17,722 nt of DNA. Origin: an uncultured bacterium (GTDB lineage: Bacteria > Bacteroidota > Bacteroidia > Chitinophagales > CAIOSU01). This document shows, piece after piece, positions 6,238 to 14,196 of this stretch. Each line of letters begins with the position of its first letter. Position 1 is the first letter of the stretch. A program made the translations under genes and the position numbers. The notes beneath the pieces were generated by a model. The model saw nothing but the letters and a program-made list of their open reading frames with translations, was not told the origin of the DNA and searched no databases. The DNA lies in NCBI GenBank assembly GCA_903861055.1, contig CAIOSU010000087.1:1-17722 (forward strand), given 5' to 3'.

Positions 6238-7551
6238 ATGAAAACCAACACCGCTTATCGTTTTTTGCTGCTACTTACCCTGTTTGTGGCACTCGCGTTT
6301 CAAGGTTGTATTAAAGACAAGTGCCAAAACGAGTACACATACTACCGTTATGAGCCTATCTACATGACATACGAAGAATTGCGCTCGTCCGTTGCCTCTG
6401 AGGCGCCACGAGCCTTAAAAAACCCGGGCAAGATTTGGTTTAGCGATAACTACATTTTCATCAACGAAAAAAACGAAGGTATACACGTTATCAATAACGT
6501 AAACCCTTCGAGCCCAATCAACGAAGCATTTATAAAAATACCGGGCAACCTTGACTTGGCCGTGCGCAACAATACGCTGTATGCCGATAGTTATATCGAT
6601 TTACTGGCCATTAATGTAACAGCACCCAGCAACATTACTGTTACCAAGCGCATCGAAAATGCGTTGCCACAGCGCGGCACTGCAGGTTTTAGCAATGCTT
6701 GGGACTTTGCAGCCACCGACCCGAACGGCGTAATAACCGACTATAAAAAAGTGGCCGTAACCGAAGCCTATGAAACCGATTGCAACGGCGGCACCACAAC
6801 CGATGGCCCAATAATGCTTGAAGATGGAGGGTTTGTAAACACTTTAGATGGTGTGAGCAGCGACAATAGTGCCAACATTGGCGGCGATGTGGGCAACAAG
6901 GGTGGCAGTATGGCGCGCTTTGCCATGTACCAAAACTACCTGTATATAGTTGATAACAGCTTTATGCACTTGTACGATATAGCTAATGCCACTTCGCCTG
7001 TTTTCAGCACCCAAATACAGGTAGGATGGGAAATTGAAACCATTTTTATGCGCGGCAGTTACATATACATTGGCAGCACCAGCGGTATGCACATTTACGA
7101 CAACTCGTCGCCATCAAACCCAACTTGGCTATCAACGTATAGCCACGTTAACAGCTGCGACCCGGTGGTTGTAGAGGGCAACTATGCCTATGTAACCTTG
7201 CGCAGCGGCACTGCTTGCGATGGCTTTACTAACCAATTGGATGTGGTAGACATTAGCAACAAAACCAACCCTACCCTGGTGGCCAGCTACCCTATGACCA
7301 ATCCGCACGGGCTAGGCATAGCTAGTGGCATCTTGTTTATTTGCGATGGTGCCGACGGCCTAAAAGTATACGACGCCAGCAACCCACTTACTATTGGCGA
7401 CAACCAATTGCAGCATTTTGCCGGTATTGATGCCTACGATGTGATTCCTTTCCAGAAGCGATTATTTATGATTGGCAATAATGGATTTTATCAATATGAT
7501 TATACCGACCCAAATAATTTGGTGCTGCTGAGCACGATAAGTGCACAATGA
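6238..7551 (+). CDS. LVIVD-repeat beta-propeller lipoprotein
   Basis: 437 residues from the ATG at 6238; a longer reading from a TTG at 6187 adds 17 residues ahead of an obvious signal and was rejected. The signal MKTNTAYRFLLLLTLFVALAFQGC gives a lipobox with Cys24. The mature part contains repeated blades of the LVIVD type, each ending in a strand such as YLYIVDNSFMHLYDIAN, YIYIGSTSGMHIYDNSS, LDVVDISNKTNP and LFICDGADGLKVYDASNP, so it folds as a beta-propeller, probably at the outer membrane or surface. LVIVD proteins are annotated as adhesins or scaffolds, but few are studied. Its stop codon overlaps the sigma factor start in ATGA (7548-7551), so the two are translationally coupled, which suggests a link to the signalling pair downstream. 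Confidence 0.85.
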   Translation: MKTNTAYRFLLLLTLFVALAFQGCIKDKCQNEYTYYRYEPIYMTYEELRSSVASEAPRALKNPGKIWFSDNYIFINEKNEGIHVINNVNPSSPINEAFIKIPGNLDLAVRNNTLYADSYIDLLAINVTAPSNITVTKRIENALPQRGTAGFSNAWDFAATDPNGVITDYKKVAVTEAYETDCNGGTTTDGPIMLEDGGFVNTLDGVSSDNSANIGGDVGNKGGSMARFAMYQNYLYIVDNSFMHLYDIANATSPVFSTQIQVGWEIETIFMRGSYIYIGSTSGMHIYDNSSPSNPTWLSTYSHVNSCDPVVVEGNYAYVTLRSGTACDGFTNQLDVVDISNKTNPTLVASYPMTNPHGLGIASGILFICDGADGLKVYDASNPLTIGDNQLQHFAGIDAYDVIPFQKRLFMIGNNGFYQYDYTDPNNLVLLSTISAQ

Positions 7552-8153
7552 TAAGTGTAACTTTACCAATAGCTGGCCACCAGCCAGCAACATTTATGAG
7601 TTTAGAGGACATTGTTAAAGGCTGTATTGCGGGCAAAAGAGTAGCCCAAAGTAAGTTGTACGAGCACTACCACGCCCGTATGGTGGGCGTATGCTTGCGC
7701 TATGCCGGAAGCAAAGACGAGGCTCGCGAAATAATGAACTTGGGGTTTCTTAAGGTGTTTCAAACCATGGAGCGTTTCGAAAACGGGGGTGGCAATTTGG
7801 ATGCCTGGATATACCGAATCATGATCAATACCTCGATAGACTATTACCGCAAAGAACTAAAACACCGCTTCCAAGACGACGTTGAGAACCACTACCACTT
7901 GCAAGATGAAAGCGCCGACGCCATAAGCGACATGAGCGCCACCGAATTGATACATCTGGTGCAAGAGTTAAGCCCAGCATATAGAACTGTTTTTAACCTT
8001 TATGTAATTGAAGGGTTCTCGCACAAAGAAATAGCAGACCAATTGAACATCTCAGAAGGCACTTCAAAATCGAACCTAGCCAAGGCAAGAGGCAACTTAC
8101 AAACCATGATACGCGAACGTGAATCCTTTAAATCTACGAGCTATGCCGGATAA
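7548..8153 (+). CDS. ECF-type RNA polymerase sigma factor
   Basis: 201 residues from the ATGA-overlapping start; Met17 (7596) is an equally credible start and gives the more usual MSLEDIVKGCIAG beginning. Region 2 spans about 34-104, with the core-binding helix LYEHYHARMVGVCLRY and the -10 recognition part ending in FENGGGNLDAWIYRIMINTSIDYYRK. Region 4 spans about 134-190, with LSPAYRTVFNLYVIEGFSHKE and a helix-turn-helix EIADQLNISEGTSKSNLAKAR. Regions 1 and 3 are absent, as in the ECF group. It would direct RNA polymerase to a special promoter set when released from its anti-sigma partner, most likely the product of the next gene, which starts 11 bases inside this one. Confidence 0.92.
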   Translation: MISVTLPIAGHQPATFMSLEDIVKGCIAGKRVAQSKLYEHYHARMVGVCLRYAGSKDEAREIMNLGFLKVFQTMERFENGGGNLDAWIYRIMINTSIDYYRKELKHRFQDDVENHYHLQDESADAISDMSATELIHLVQELSPAYRTVFNLYVIEGFSHKEIADQLNISEGTSKSNLAKARGNLQTMIRERESFKSTSYAG

Positions 8154-9642
8154 CTACATGGACGATATTTGGAAGGATAAACTGGGCAACTATCAAGCCC
8201 CTGCCGACCCGCAAGACTGGGCCGACATGGCCGCCATGCTTGATGCTAAAGCAGATAAACGTGCTGCATTTTATTGGTGGTGGTTGGTGGCTGCTGCCCT
8301 TGTTGTAACTGTTGGGGGTGGTATGTTCCACTTAATGAATGTTGAAGCTAACCAACTGGATGCTTTTGCAATAAATGGCAACGGTAATGCTGAGAACAGC
8401 AGTAACAACAACACTTTTAACTCTGGTAGCATAGCTGAAAGCGGTAATACAAACGCCAATATCCACACTCCTGGCAACCCAAAAAAATCAGCCTCTGGGG
8501 TATTGGGCCATGATAATAATAGCCTAAACAATACTCACACCAATACTGATGGCAAAGGCGCTAACAAGCTAAACAGCAATATTGCAGCCAACAAAAAACC
8601 AGCAAATGGCAAGAACAGCAATAGACCAGCTACAAAAAAAGGGAAACAAGGCAAAGCTGGCAAAGGCAACAAAAATGGTTCTTTAACAAACACCGATAAC
8701 AGCGACAACATAAGCGGCAATGGCAACAATATAGCTAATAAAGGTGATGCCAATAATAGAACAAGTAGCCACGGAACAAGCAACAAGGCAATAGTTGATG
8801 GTACTGCTGCTGCCGATAATTATGAAAAACCAGGGGGCACCATTAGCGTGAAACACTTGAAAGAATTGCCAAACCCACTAGCTCTTTCCGTTAGTCGCGA
8901 TACCATAATGCGCAATTGGCGCGATAAGGTGCTGCGCCCAAAAGCAGTGCAGCACTATCTTGGGTTGAGTGTTGGCTGGGTTACCGCCCGCGTAGACCGC
9001 AGCGGCGATTTCCGCCCAGGGTACAATGTTGGGTTGCAATATAGCATGATGGTAAAACACCGCGCAGGATTCCATGTAGGGCTGGCTTTCCGCCTATACC
9101 AATACTACACCGATTTGGTAGCCTGTAACTATGAACTTTATCAATGCCCTAATAGCTATAGCAGCGCGTTGCAAACTATTGACTTAAATGTGGGTGCCCA
9201 AGTAAATTTGGTAAAAACCGATAAAGTGGAATGGTACGTAATGGCTGGTGTAAACAACCAATTTATGCTTTCCGAAACCTTTGAGTACAACCTTCCTAAA
9301 ATTGATACCGTAAGTCCTACCCCGATACCTGTTGAACCGCCTACGAATACTAGTTTCACCGGTGGCGGTGTGAGCAATTACAACGAAAGTTTAGATGTAA
9401 GTGCCGATTTTAATTCGCTTACCTCAAACGGAGCAGGCAGTGCTTCGGGTAAATTTTTGCGCGAACGCTACCTAGGGGCTTGGTATGTTGGCACTGGTAT
9501 TACTTGGCACTTTGCCAGCCGCATGAACCTGCAAGTAGAGCCCGTTATTGGCAGTACGATGCAGTTTGTGGGCATACAAGACAAGAAAATGTGGAACAGT
9601 GGCGTGAATGTGAGACTGAACGTAAGATTAGGAAAATTTTAA
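8143..9642 (+). CDS. Putative dual-membrane-spanning anti-sigma factor with C-terminal outer-membrane barrel
   Basis: 499 residues from the ATG at 8143, which overlaps the sigma gene by 11 bases; a GTG at 8119 would add eight residues. Residues 1-41 are acidic and polar (MDDIWKDKLGNY, DPQDWADMAAMLDAKADKR) and resemble the short sigma-binding segment of Bacteroidota anti-sigma factors. AFYWWWLVAAALVVTVGGG (about 42-61) is a single membrane helix preceded by basic residues, so the N-terminus faces the cytoplasm. Residues about 70-235 are Asn/Gly/Ser/Lys-rich low complexity. From about 270 the sequence is strand-like (HYLGLSVGWVTARV, GYNVGLQYSMMV, FHVGLAFRLYQYY, IDLNVGAQVNLV) and ends VNVRLNVRLGKF, a typical barrel terminus. 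There is no cleavable signal, so the helix must serve as signal-anchor. The layout fits the Dma family, shown in B. thetaiotaomicron to span both membranes and to affect vesiculation. The sigma-binding role here is inferred. Confidence 0.78.
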   Translation: MPDNYMDDIWKDKLGNYQAPADPQDWADMAAMLDAKADKRAAFYWWWLVAAALVVTVGGGMFHLMNVEANQLDAFAINGNGNAENSSNNNTFNSGSIAESGNTNANIHTPGNPKKSASGVLGHDNNSLNNTHTNTDGKGANKLNSNIAANKKPANGKNSNRPATKKGKQGKAGKGNKNGSLTNTDNSDNISGNGNNIANKGDANNRTSSHGTSNKAIVDGTAAADNYEKPGGTISVKHLKELPNPLALSVSRDTIMRNWRDKVLRPKAVQHYLGLSVGWVTARVDRSGDFRPGYNVGLQYSMMVKHRAGFHVGLAFRLYQYYTDLVACNYELYQCPNSYSSALQTIDLNVGAQVNLVKTDKVEWYVMAGVNNQFMLSETFEYNLPKIDTVSPTPIPVEPPTNTSFTGGGVSNYNESLDVSADFNSLTSNGAGSASGKFLRERYLGAWYVGTGITWHFASRMNLQVEPVIGSTMQFVGIQDKKMWNSGVNVRLNVRLGKF

Positions 9643-9806
9643 GGTGCTAATTGGTATCAGTTAGATAAAGCCAACCGTCACACACTGCACTGGCAAGTAC
9701 TAATCAATGCTCCAACCGACCTTCTCGGTGTACGCTACAAACCAAACGGAAAACCTAATTAGCAAGTCTAGTGGCACTTCAAAAACTCCATTAATTGCTA
9801 AAGCCA

Positions 9807-10280
9807 TTACTGCTCATTGTATGTTGCCACTATCTCGTCCATGCGCTTGCCGTTTACGCCAAGGTCGCTGCGGCCCAGGCGCGAGGCGCTGCGGTAATGA
9901 ATCACATTTTGCTGCGCATCCACATAAAACTCTACGTCATCAATATACCGCATGGCAAAAGTTCGAAACTCGACATACAGATAGTCCGGCTTTTGCTCGA
10001 TAATAATGGTACGTGGCATCTTTTCGACAATAGCAACGAGCTTTTGCATGGCTGCTTCAGGCGTTTCGCCAGTTTGCAACGCTATGGCTTGGCGCTTCTC
10101 ATAGGCGTTATCGCTGGTGCTTTGGGTGCTTACACAATTGGGCGTGCCGGGGCAGGACTTTAATTGACCATTGTTTACACCCAACCCCTCGGGCCGTGGG
10201 CTAAGGCGCGGCACTGCCAATAGCAAACCAACATACACAGCCAATACCACTAAGCCAATGCGGAACAACCATTTCTTCAT
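9807..10280 (-). CDS. DUF1499 family protein
   Basis: 157 residues. An N-terminal hydrophobic segment (KKWLFRIGLVVLAVYVGLLLAV, about 2-23) is a signal anchor or uncleaved signal. The rest has the DUF1499 signature: LGVNNGQLKSCPGTPNCVSTQ (33-53) with its two conserved cysteines, then EFRTFAMRYIDDVEFYVD and IHYRSASRLGRSDLGVNGKR near the C-terminus. The family is widespread in bacteria and plants and has no established biochemical role; members are often membrane-attached. It is convergent with the anti-sigma/barrel gene; the 164 bases between them (9643-9806) show no gene and no convincing terminator. The upstream side is bounded by the hairpin at 10379-10419. Confidence 0.85.
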   Translation of the reverse strand: MKKWLFRIGLVVLAVYVGLLLAVPRLSPRPEGLGVNNGQLKSCPGTPNCVSTQSTSDNAYEKRQAIALQTGETPEAAMQKLVAIVEKMPRTIIIEQKPDYLYVEFRTFAMRYIDDVEFYVDAQQNVIHYRSASRLGRSDLGVNGKRMDEIVATYNEQ

Positions 10281-10378
10281 AAAGCCAATATTAAAGTGAA
10301 AATTTGAGAGTGTGTTAATGTAAACTTCAATATTCGTATCATTCTTCCCAAAAAAGCACCAATAAAAAGGTTGTCGTT

Positions 10379-10419
10379 AAAAAAATAACCGGAGATGGAA
10401 CTACAATTCCACCTCCGGT
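10379..10419 (-). terminator. Terminator of the two-component operon
   Basis: On the minus strand a 13-base stem with one mismatch (plus 10388-10400 with 10407-10419, core CCGGAG/CTCCGG) and six-base loop is followed by TTATTTTTTTAA. The preceding gene on this strand stops 330 bases earlier, so the operon has a long tail that includes the open frame at 10486-10752. Confidence 0.82.
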
Positions 10420-10485
10420 CTCCAAAACCTACCCTGATAATCTTTAGAAAGTAACCTTTCGAATATTTTTATACCTATCGGGCTG

Positions 10486-10752
10486 CTAACGTTTAGCTTG
10501 TGAACTAGCATATAACCCTGGATAACATTTTTTCAAAATTTGCTTTATAGCCCCTATGGGTTGCTGTTTTCCTGCTGCTATTTCACGAACGTAGTCAGCG
10601 CTGTGGTTAACATCGCTCAGTTGGCTGTTAAGTTCATTGCTTTTGCCGCCTAGCGCGTGTATATTGTTATAAATACGACTTAAGCCATGTAAAGGTGGTA
10701 GCTCGAAATTAAAGGGACATTTAAATAGCGTTAAAATGGCATTAAAACTATT
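10486..10752 (-). other. Start-less coding-like open frame downstream of the histidine kinase
   Basis: On the minus strand a frame is open for 88 codons, from a TGA overlapping the kinase's last codons to a TAG at 10486-10488. It contains no ATG, GTG or TTG before its last quarter, yet it reads like protein: for example ELPPLHGLSRIYNNIHALGG, then SNELNSQLSDVNHSADYVRE and IGAIKQILKKCYPGLYASS, with balanced polar and hydrophobic residues and codon use like the neighbours. Shorter ATG frames in the other registers stop after a few codons. It is followed 66 bases later by the operon terminator. It may be a decayed gene, a frameshifted extension of the kinase (it is in the +1 register at the kinase stop AAA TAG), a small protein with an unusual start, or chance. 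No family was recognised. The rest of the gap, 10281-10378 and 10420-10485, shows nothing else. Confidence 0.35.
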
Positions 10753-12118
10753 TCATAGTAGGAAACACAAGCGTAAATGCCGTTCCCTGCTTTAGTTTAG
10801 AGCTTACCTTAATGGTACCTTTGTGCAAGGTTACTACCCTATCAACAAGCGATAGGCCAATGCCATGACCCTTTATGGTTATTGCATCGGGGCTACGATA
10901 AAAGGGCTCAAAAATATGATTAAGGTCTTTTGAGTTGATACCCATACCCTGGTCTTTAAATACAAGCTCAATTCGTTTGGGCAAAACTTTAAGCAACACC
11001 GTAACTTTGTGTTCATTTGAAAACTTGCAGGCATTCTCCATTAAGTTTAGGAAAGCCGTTTTTATCAATTGATCGTTTCCTTTTATGGTAAGTGCGGCCT
11101 CATCATCCAATTCTCCACCAAATTCAATGGATACTTTATAATCTGGTTTTCGTCGGCGCAACTCTGTTTCGGCTTGCCATAGTATATCGTCAATGCGCAC
11201 TGCTGCAAAACCTGCTTCGGCGTTTTCGGCACTAGCTTGCGCCAGTAAAAGCAGGCGGTTGCTGGTTCTGTTTAGGCTTGTGATGTCGTCAAGCACCGAT
11301 ACTACAGCAGTTTTATAATCGTTAGTGCTTCTATCCTTCATTAACAACACTTCTAGCTGGCCCGAAATAGCAGTGAGAGGGGTGCGCAGCTCGTGGCTGG
11401 CATTACTCACAAAGTGCCGTTGCATTTTTACGGATGCTTCTAGCCTATCCAACATTTTATTGAAGGTTTGGGTCAGTTGGGCTATCTCATCCTTGCCGTT
11501 GCCTTCTGATAGCCGAATATCAAGACTGCCGTATTCAATCGATTCTACGTCTTTGATAACATTGGTAATCGGTTTCAAAACTCGATTGGAGAATATGCTA
11601 CCTGCCACAATAACAACAACCATGCTTATGCCGAACACTACAAACAATACGGTTTGCAGGTTTCTTATCTTGCTCAAACCAAAACGGTCCATAGCCGATG
11701 CAAACACTACAAACCGATCAAATTTGGAGGTAAACAGCAAGCCCACAACCTCAATACTATCCTCTCTGAAACGCACCTCTTTTTCAAGCCGCACTTTATC
11801 AATCAAAGCTGGCGAAATGTGCATAGAGTTGAGTGTATCAGTAGTGTACAGAATATCGTTTTTGTAGTTGTAAATGGTAATATTCTCTGAAGGAAGGGTA
11901 CCCGCATCTTTGGCGGTAATAATACGCAGCAAATCAATGCTTACTTCATCAACTTCTAACAATAAAGTTGCGGTGGTATTGGCTTTGTTTATCAATCGGC
12001 TGTAAAACTCCTCTTCGCGGTACTCGGATGAGAAGAAGAAAATAGCTTGCGAAGCCGCGAACATGATAATGCCAAAAATGGCAATAAAAGTAATGGCCAA
12101 CCGCGAGCGTATAGGCAT
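10748..12118 (-). CDS. Membrane sensor histidine kinase
   Basis: 456 residues. The order is: membrane helix 1 (about 8-29), a periplasmic sensor region (about 30-154) of no recognised family, membrane helix 2 (about 155-176), HAMP (about 176-230), the dimerisation/phosphoacceptor domain with SNASHELRTPL (phosphorylated His242), and the ATPase domain with N box LNLMENACKFS (Asn362), G1 box DQGMGI (Asp389) and G2 box GHGIGL (417-422). It ends normally at VFPTMK. It autophosphorylates and passes the phosphate to the response regulator encoded two bases upstream. The sensor region has no visible His/Met/Cys cluster, so metal sensing is not supported despite the similarity of such pairs to CusS-type kinases. 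Confidence 0.93.
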   Translation of the reverse strand: MPIRSRLAITFIAIFGIIMFAASQAIFFFSSEYREEEFYSRLINKANTTATLLLEVDEVSIDLLRIITAKDAGTLPSENITIYNYKNDILYTTDTLNSMHISPALIDKVRLEKEVRFREDSIEVVGLLFTSKFDRFVVFASAMDRFGLSKIRNLQTVLFVVFGISMVVVIVAGSIFSNRVLKPITNVIKDVESIEYGSLDIRLSEGNGKDEIAQLTQTFNKMLDRLEASVKMQRHFVSNASHELRTPLTAISGQLEVLLMKDRSTNDYKTAVVSVLDDITSLNRTSNRLLLLAQASAENAEAGFAAVRIDDILWQAETELRRRKPDYKVSIEFGGELDDEAALTIKGNDQLIKTAFLNLMENACKFSNEHKVTVLLKVLPKRIELVFKDQGMGINSKDLNHIFEPFYRSPDAITIKGHGIGLSLVDRVVTLHKGTIKVSSKLKQGTAFTLVFPTMK

Positions 12119-12120
12119 AA

Positions 12121-12798
12121 CTAGCTCTCTTTAAATATATACCCCATACCAATTTGGGTATGGATTAGCTTGTTCAGAAAATCTTTATCAATCTTCTTCC
12201 TCAAAAAATTGACATAAACATCTACCACATTGGTGCCGGTGTCAAACTGTATATCCCAAACCTTGTCGGCTATCTCGTTTCGGGCCAACACACGGCCTTT
12301 GTTACGCATAAAATACTCCAACAACGCATATTCTTTGGCAGTAAGAAATATCTCGGCACCACCTCTCGAAACCGTTTTACGGTCAAGGTTCAATTCCAAA
12401 TCAGCAGCCTTAAGCACATTACCAGCTTGCACTAAACCCGAAGTGCGCTTGGTAAGCGCCTTAATACGGGCCAGCAGCTCTTGAAACTCGAAAGGTTTTA
12501 CCAAATAATCATCGGCACCAGCATCAAAACCCGTTACTTTATCGTCGGTGGTGCCTAGTGCGGTAAGCATGATAATGGGTGTTTGTATTCCCTGCTCTCT
12601 AAACTCTTTGCAAAGCTCCAACCCGTTTTGGTACGGAATAATAACATCGAGCAAAATGATATCGTAATGGCTTTTTAGGGCAAGTTTTTTACCAATCAGC
12701 CCATCAAAAGCAACATCAACTTCATGTTGCTGCTCCTCCAGTCCTTGCTTTAAAAAGGCATTTACTTTAGGCTCGTCTTCTATAACTAGTATCCTCAT
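12121..12798 (-). CDS. OmpR/PhoB-family response regulator
   Basis: 225 residues. The receiver domain (1-120) has the acidic pair in VIEDEP, phosphoacceptor Asp51 in LLDVIIP, Thr79 in MLTAL and Lys101 in VKPF. The winged-helix DNA-binding domain follows (about 126-223), with ALLEYFMRNKGRVLARNEIADKVW and the recognition helix region TNVVDVYVNFLRKKID, ending in GMGYIFKES. It is the first gene of an operon, two bases ahead of its kinase. On the minus strand TATCTTTA (plus 12806-12813) is a one-mismatch -7 element only eight bases before the ATG, so a leader would be very short if it is used. The upstream region is occupied by inverted-repeat element B. Confidence 0.93.
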   Translation of the reverse strand: MRILVIEDEPKVNAFLKQGLEEQQHEVDVAFDGLIGKKLALKSHYDIILLDVIIPYQNGLELCKEFREQGIQTPIIMLTALGTTDDKVTGFDAGADDYLVKPFEFQELLARIKALTKRTSGLVQAGNVLKAADLELNLDRKTVSRGGAEIFLTAKEYALLEYFMRNKGRVLARNEIADKVWDIQFDTGTNVVDVYVNFLRKKIDKDFLNKLIHTQIGMGYIFKES

Positions 12799-12829
12799 TT
12801 AAGCGTAAAGATAATAGGAATGTGGTAAT

Positions 12830-12962
12830 GTACGATTTACGAAGTACGAAGTACGATTGAGTTTTTGAATGTAGGCAAGGCGAGTTATTCCTAAAATTCA
12901 AATTTTGGCACTGCCACTTTTTACCTATCTTTAATTCGTACATCGTACCTCGTAAATCGTAC
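12830..12962. repeat. Heptamer-built inverted-repeat element B
   Basis: Two 27-base arms (12830-12856 and 12936-12962) are reverse complements with only two mismatches. Each arm is four units of a seven-base motif of the type GTACGAT, TTACGAA, GTACGAA. The 79-base core begins TTGAGTTTTTGAAT, similar to the TTGGGGTTCCTGAAT that begins the core of element A at 411-497, which shares the outer 13 bases exactly. The element fills nearly the whole space between the divergent response regulator and VWA genes. Confidence 0.82.
12904..12933 (+). promoter_or_regulatory. Candidate promoter inside element B for the VWA gene
   Basis: TTTG (12904-12907), an 18-base spacer and TATCTTTA (12926-12933) match the Bacteroidota promoter pattern with a single mismatch in the last -7 base. 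Transcription would begin within the right arm of the repeat, giving a leader of about 30 bases before the ATG at 12970. Confidence 0.5.
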
Positions 12963-12969
12963 TTAATAA

Positions 12970-14196
12970 ATGTTTCTCAACTTCTTTTACTTACTTAAAA
13001 AAGATGGACTGCCGGTAAGCTTGCACGAGTTTTTGGCGTGGATGGAAGCATTGGAGCAGCAGGTGGTAGCCCCTACCCTTGAGGAATTTTACTTTTTGAG
13101 CAAAAGCATACTGGTAAAGCACGAAAACCAACTAGACCGTTTCGACCAACTATTTGGGCAATACTTTCATGGCAAAGAGGCTGAGAGCCGCATACAATCA
13201 ATAGAGCTGCCCGAGGAATGGCTGCGCAAGTTTTTGGAGCGCAACCTAACCGATGAGGAGAAGGCACTGATTGAGGCTATGGGCGGTTTGGAGAAACTGC
13301 AAGAACGATTTGAGCAACTGCTGCGCGAGCAAAAAGAACGCCATGAGGGCGGTAACAAATGGATAGGCACTGGCGGCACCTCGCCGTTTGGCGCCAACGG
13401 CTACAACCCCGAGGGGTACAGGATAGGGCAAGAGAAAAGCCGCAACCGCAGTGCCGTAAAGGTTTGGGACCAGCGCAAGTATGCCAACCTGGATGATGAC
13501 CTGGAACTGAACACGCGCAACCTAAAGCTGGCCTTGAAACGTTTACGCATACTAACCCGCGAGGGCGCACCTATTGAGCTTGACTTGGATGGCACCATAA
13601 AAAAGACCTCGGAGAATGCGGGCATGTTGGACATACACATGGTGCCCAGCAAAAAGAACCATGTAAAGGTGCTACTGTTTATTGATGTGGGCGGCAGCAT
13701 GGACGACCACATTGAAACCTGTGCCCAGCTATTTTCAGCAGCAAGGTATGAGCTGAAACACTTGGAGTACTTCTATTTCCATAACTGCCTATACGAAAGC
13801 GTTTGGAAAGACAATAACCGCCGCGGCGACCGTACCCCTACTTGGGAGGTGCTGCACAAATATAACCGCGACTATAAAGTAATATTTCTGGGCGATGCTG
13901 CTATGTCGCCATACGAAGTGGTAACGCCTGGCGCAAGCGTAGAGCACTACAACCAAGAAAGCGGCGCCGTTTGGATGCAGCGCGTGCTAGAGCAGTTTCC
14001 GTATGCCTGTTGGATAAACCCCAACCACGAAACTGATTGGCGCTATTACGAATCGACGACCGTGCTGCGCGAATTAATGGGCGACCGTATGTTTCCGATG
14101 ACGCTAAAAGGAATAGGCCAAGCAGTGCGTAGCCTTAAAGACAAAAGAATAACCTTTACACCCATTAAAGCCCATAACCTAGATGGACGCGGTTAA
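12970..14196 (+). CDS. VWA domain protein, CoxE-like
   Basis: 408 residues. The N-terminal half (1-125) is helical and charged, starting with MFLNFFYLLKKDGLPVSLHEFL, as in CoxE-type proteins. A Gly-rich bridge (127-160) leads to the von Willebrand A domain: LLFIDVGGSMD (235-245) is the metal-ion-dependent adhesion site, with Asp239, Gly241 and Ser243, so the usual DxSxS is DxGxS here. Thr290/Thr291 in RTPTW and Asp309 in FLGDAAMSPYEV supply the other site residues. Such proteins usually work with a MoxR-type AAA ATPase as metal-dependent chaperones; none is encoded in this window. The start is eight bases after element B, and the stop lies inside the next gene (14-base overlap), so it is co-translated with a membrane protein. 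Confidence 0.87.
   Translation: MFLNFFYLLKKDGLPVSLHEFLAWMEALEQQVVAPTLEEFYFLSKSILVKHENQLDRFDQLFGQYFHGKEAESRIQSIELPEEWLRKFLERNLTDEEKALIEAMGGLEKLQERFEQLLREQKERHEGGNKWIGTGGTSPFGANGYNPEGYRIGQEKSRNRSAVKVWDQRKYANLDDDLELNTRNLKLALKRLRILTREGAPIELDLDGTIKKTSENAGMLDIHMVPSKKNHVKVLLFIDVGGSMDDHIETCAQLFSAARYELKHLEYFYFHNCLYESVWKDNNRRGDRTPTWEVLHKYNRDYKVIFLGDAAMSPYEVVTPGASVEHYNQESGAVWMQRVLEQFPYACWINPNHETDWRYYESTTVLRELMGDRMFPMTLKGIGQAVRSLKDKRITFTPIKAHNLDGRG

Noticed and set aside
11325..11867. 180-codon plus-strand open frame
   Set aside because: It is antisense to the histidine kinase, whose domains are complete in the other strand; Ser/Leu-rich shadow translation.
10748..12798. Calling the two-component pair a copper sensor (CusRS-like) because a copper ATPase lies nearby
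   Set aside because: The sensor region shows no metal-binding cluster, and more than 2 kb with unrelated genes separates the two.
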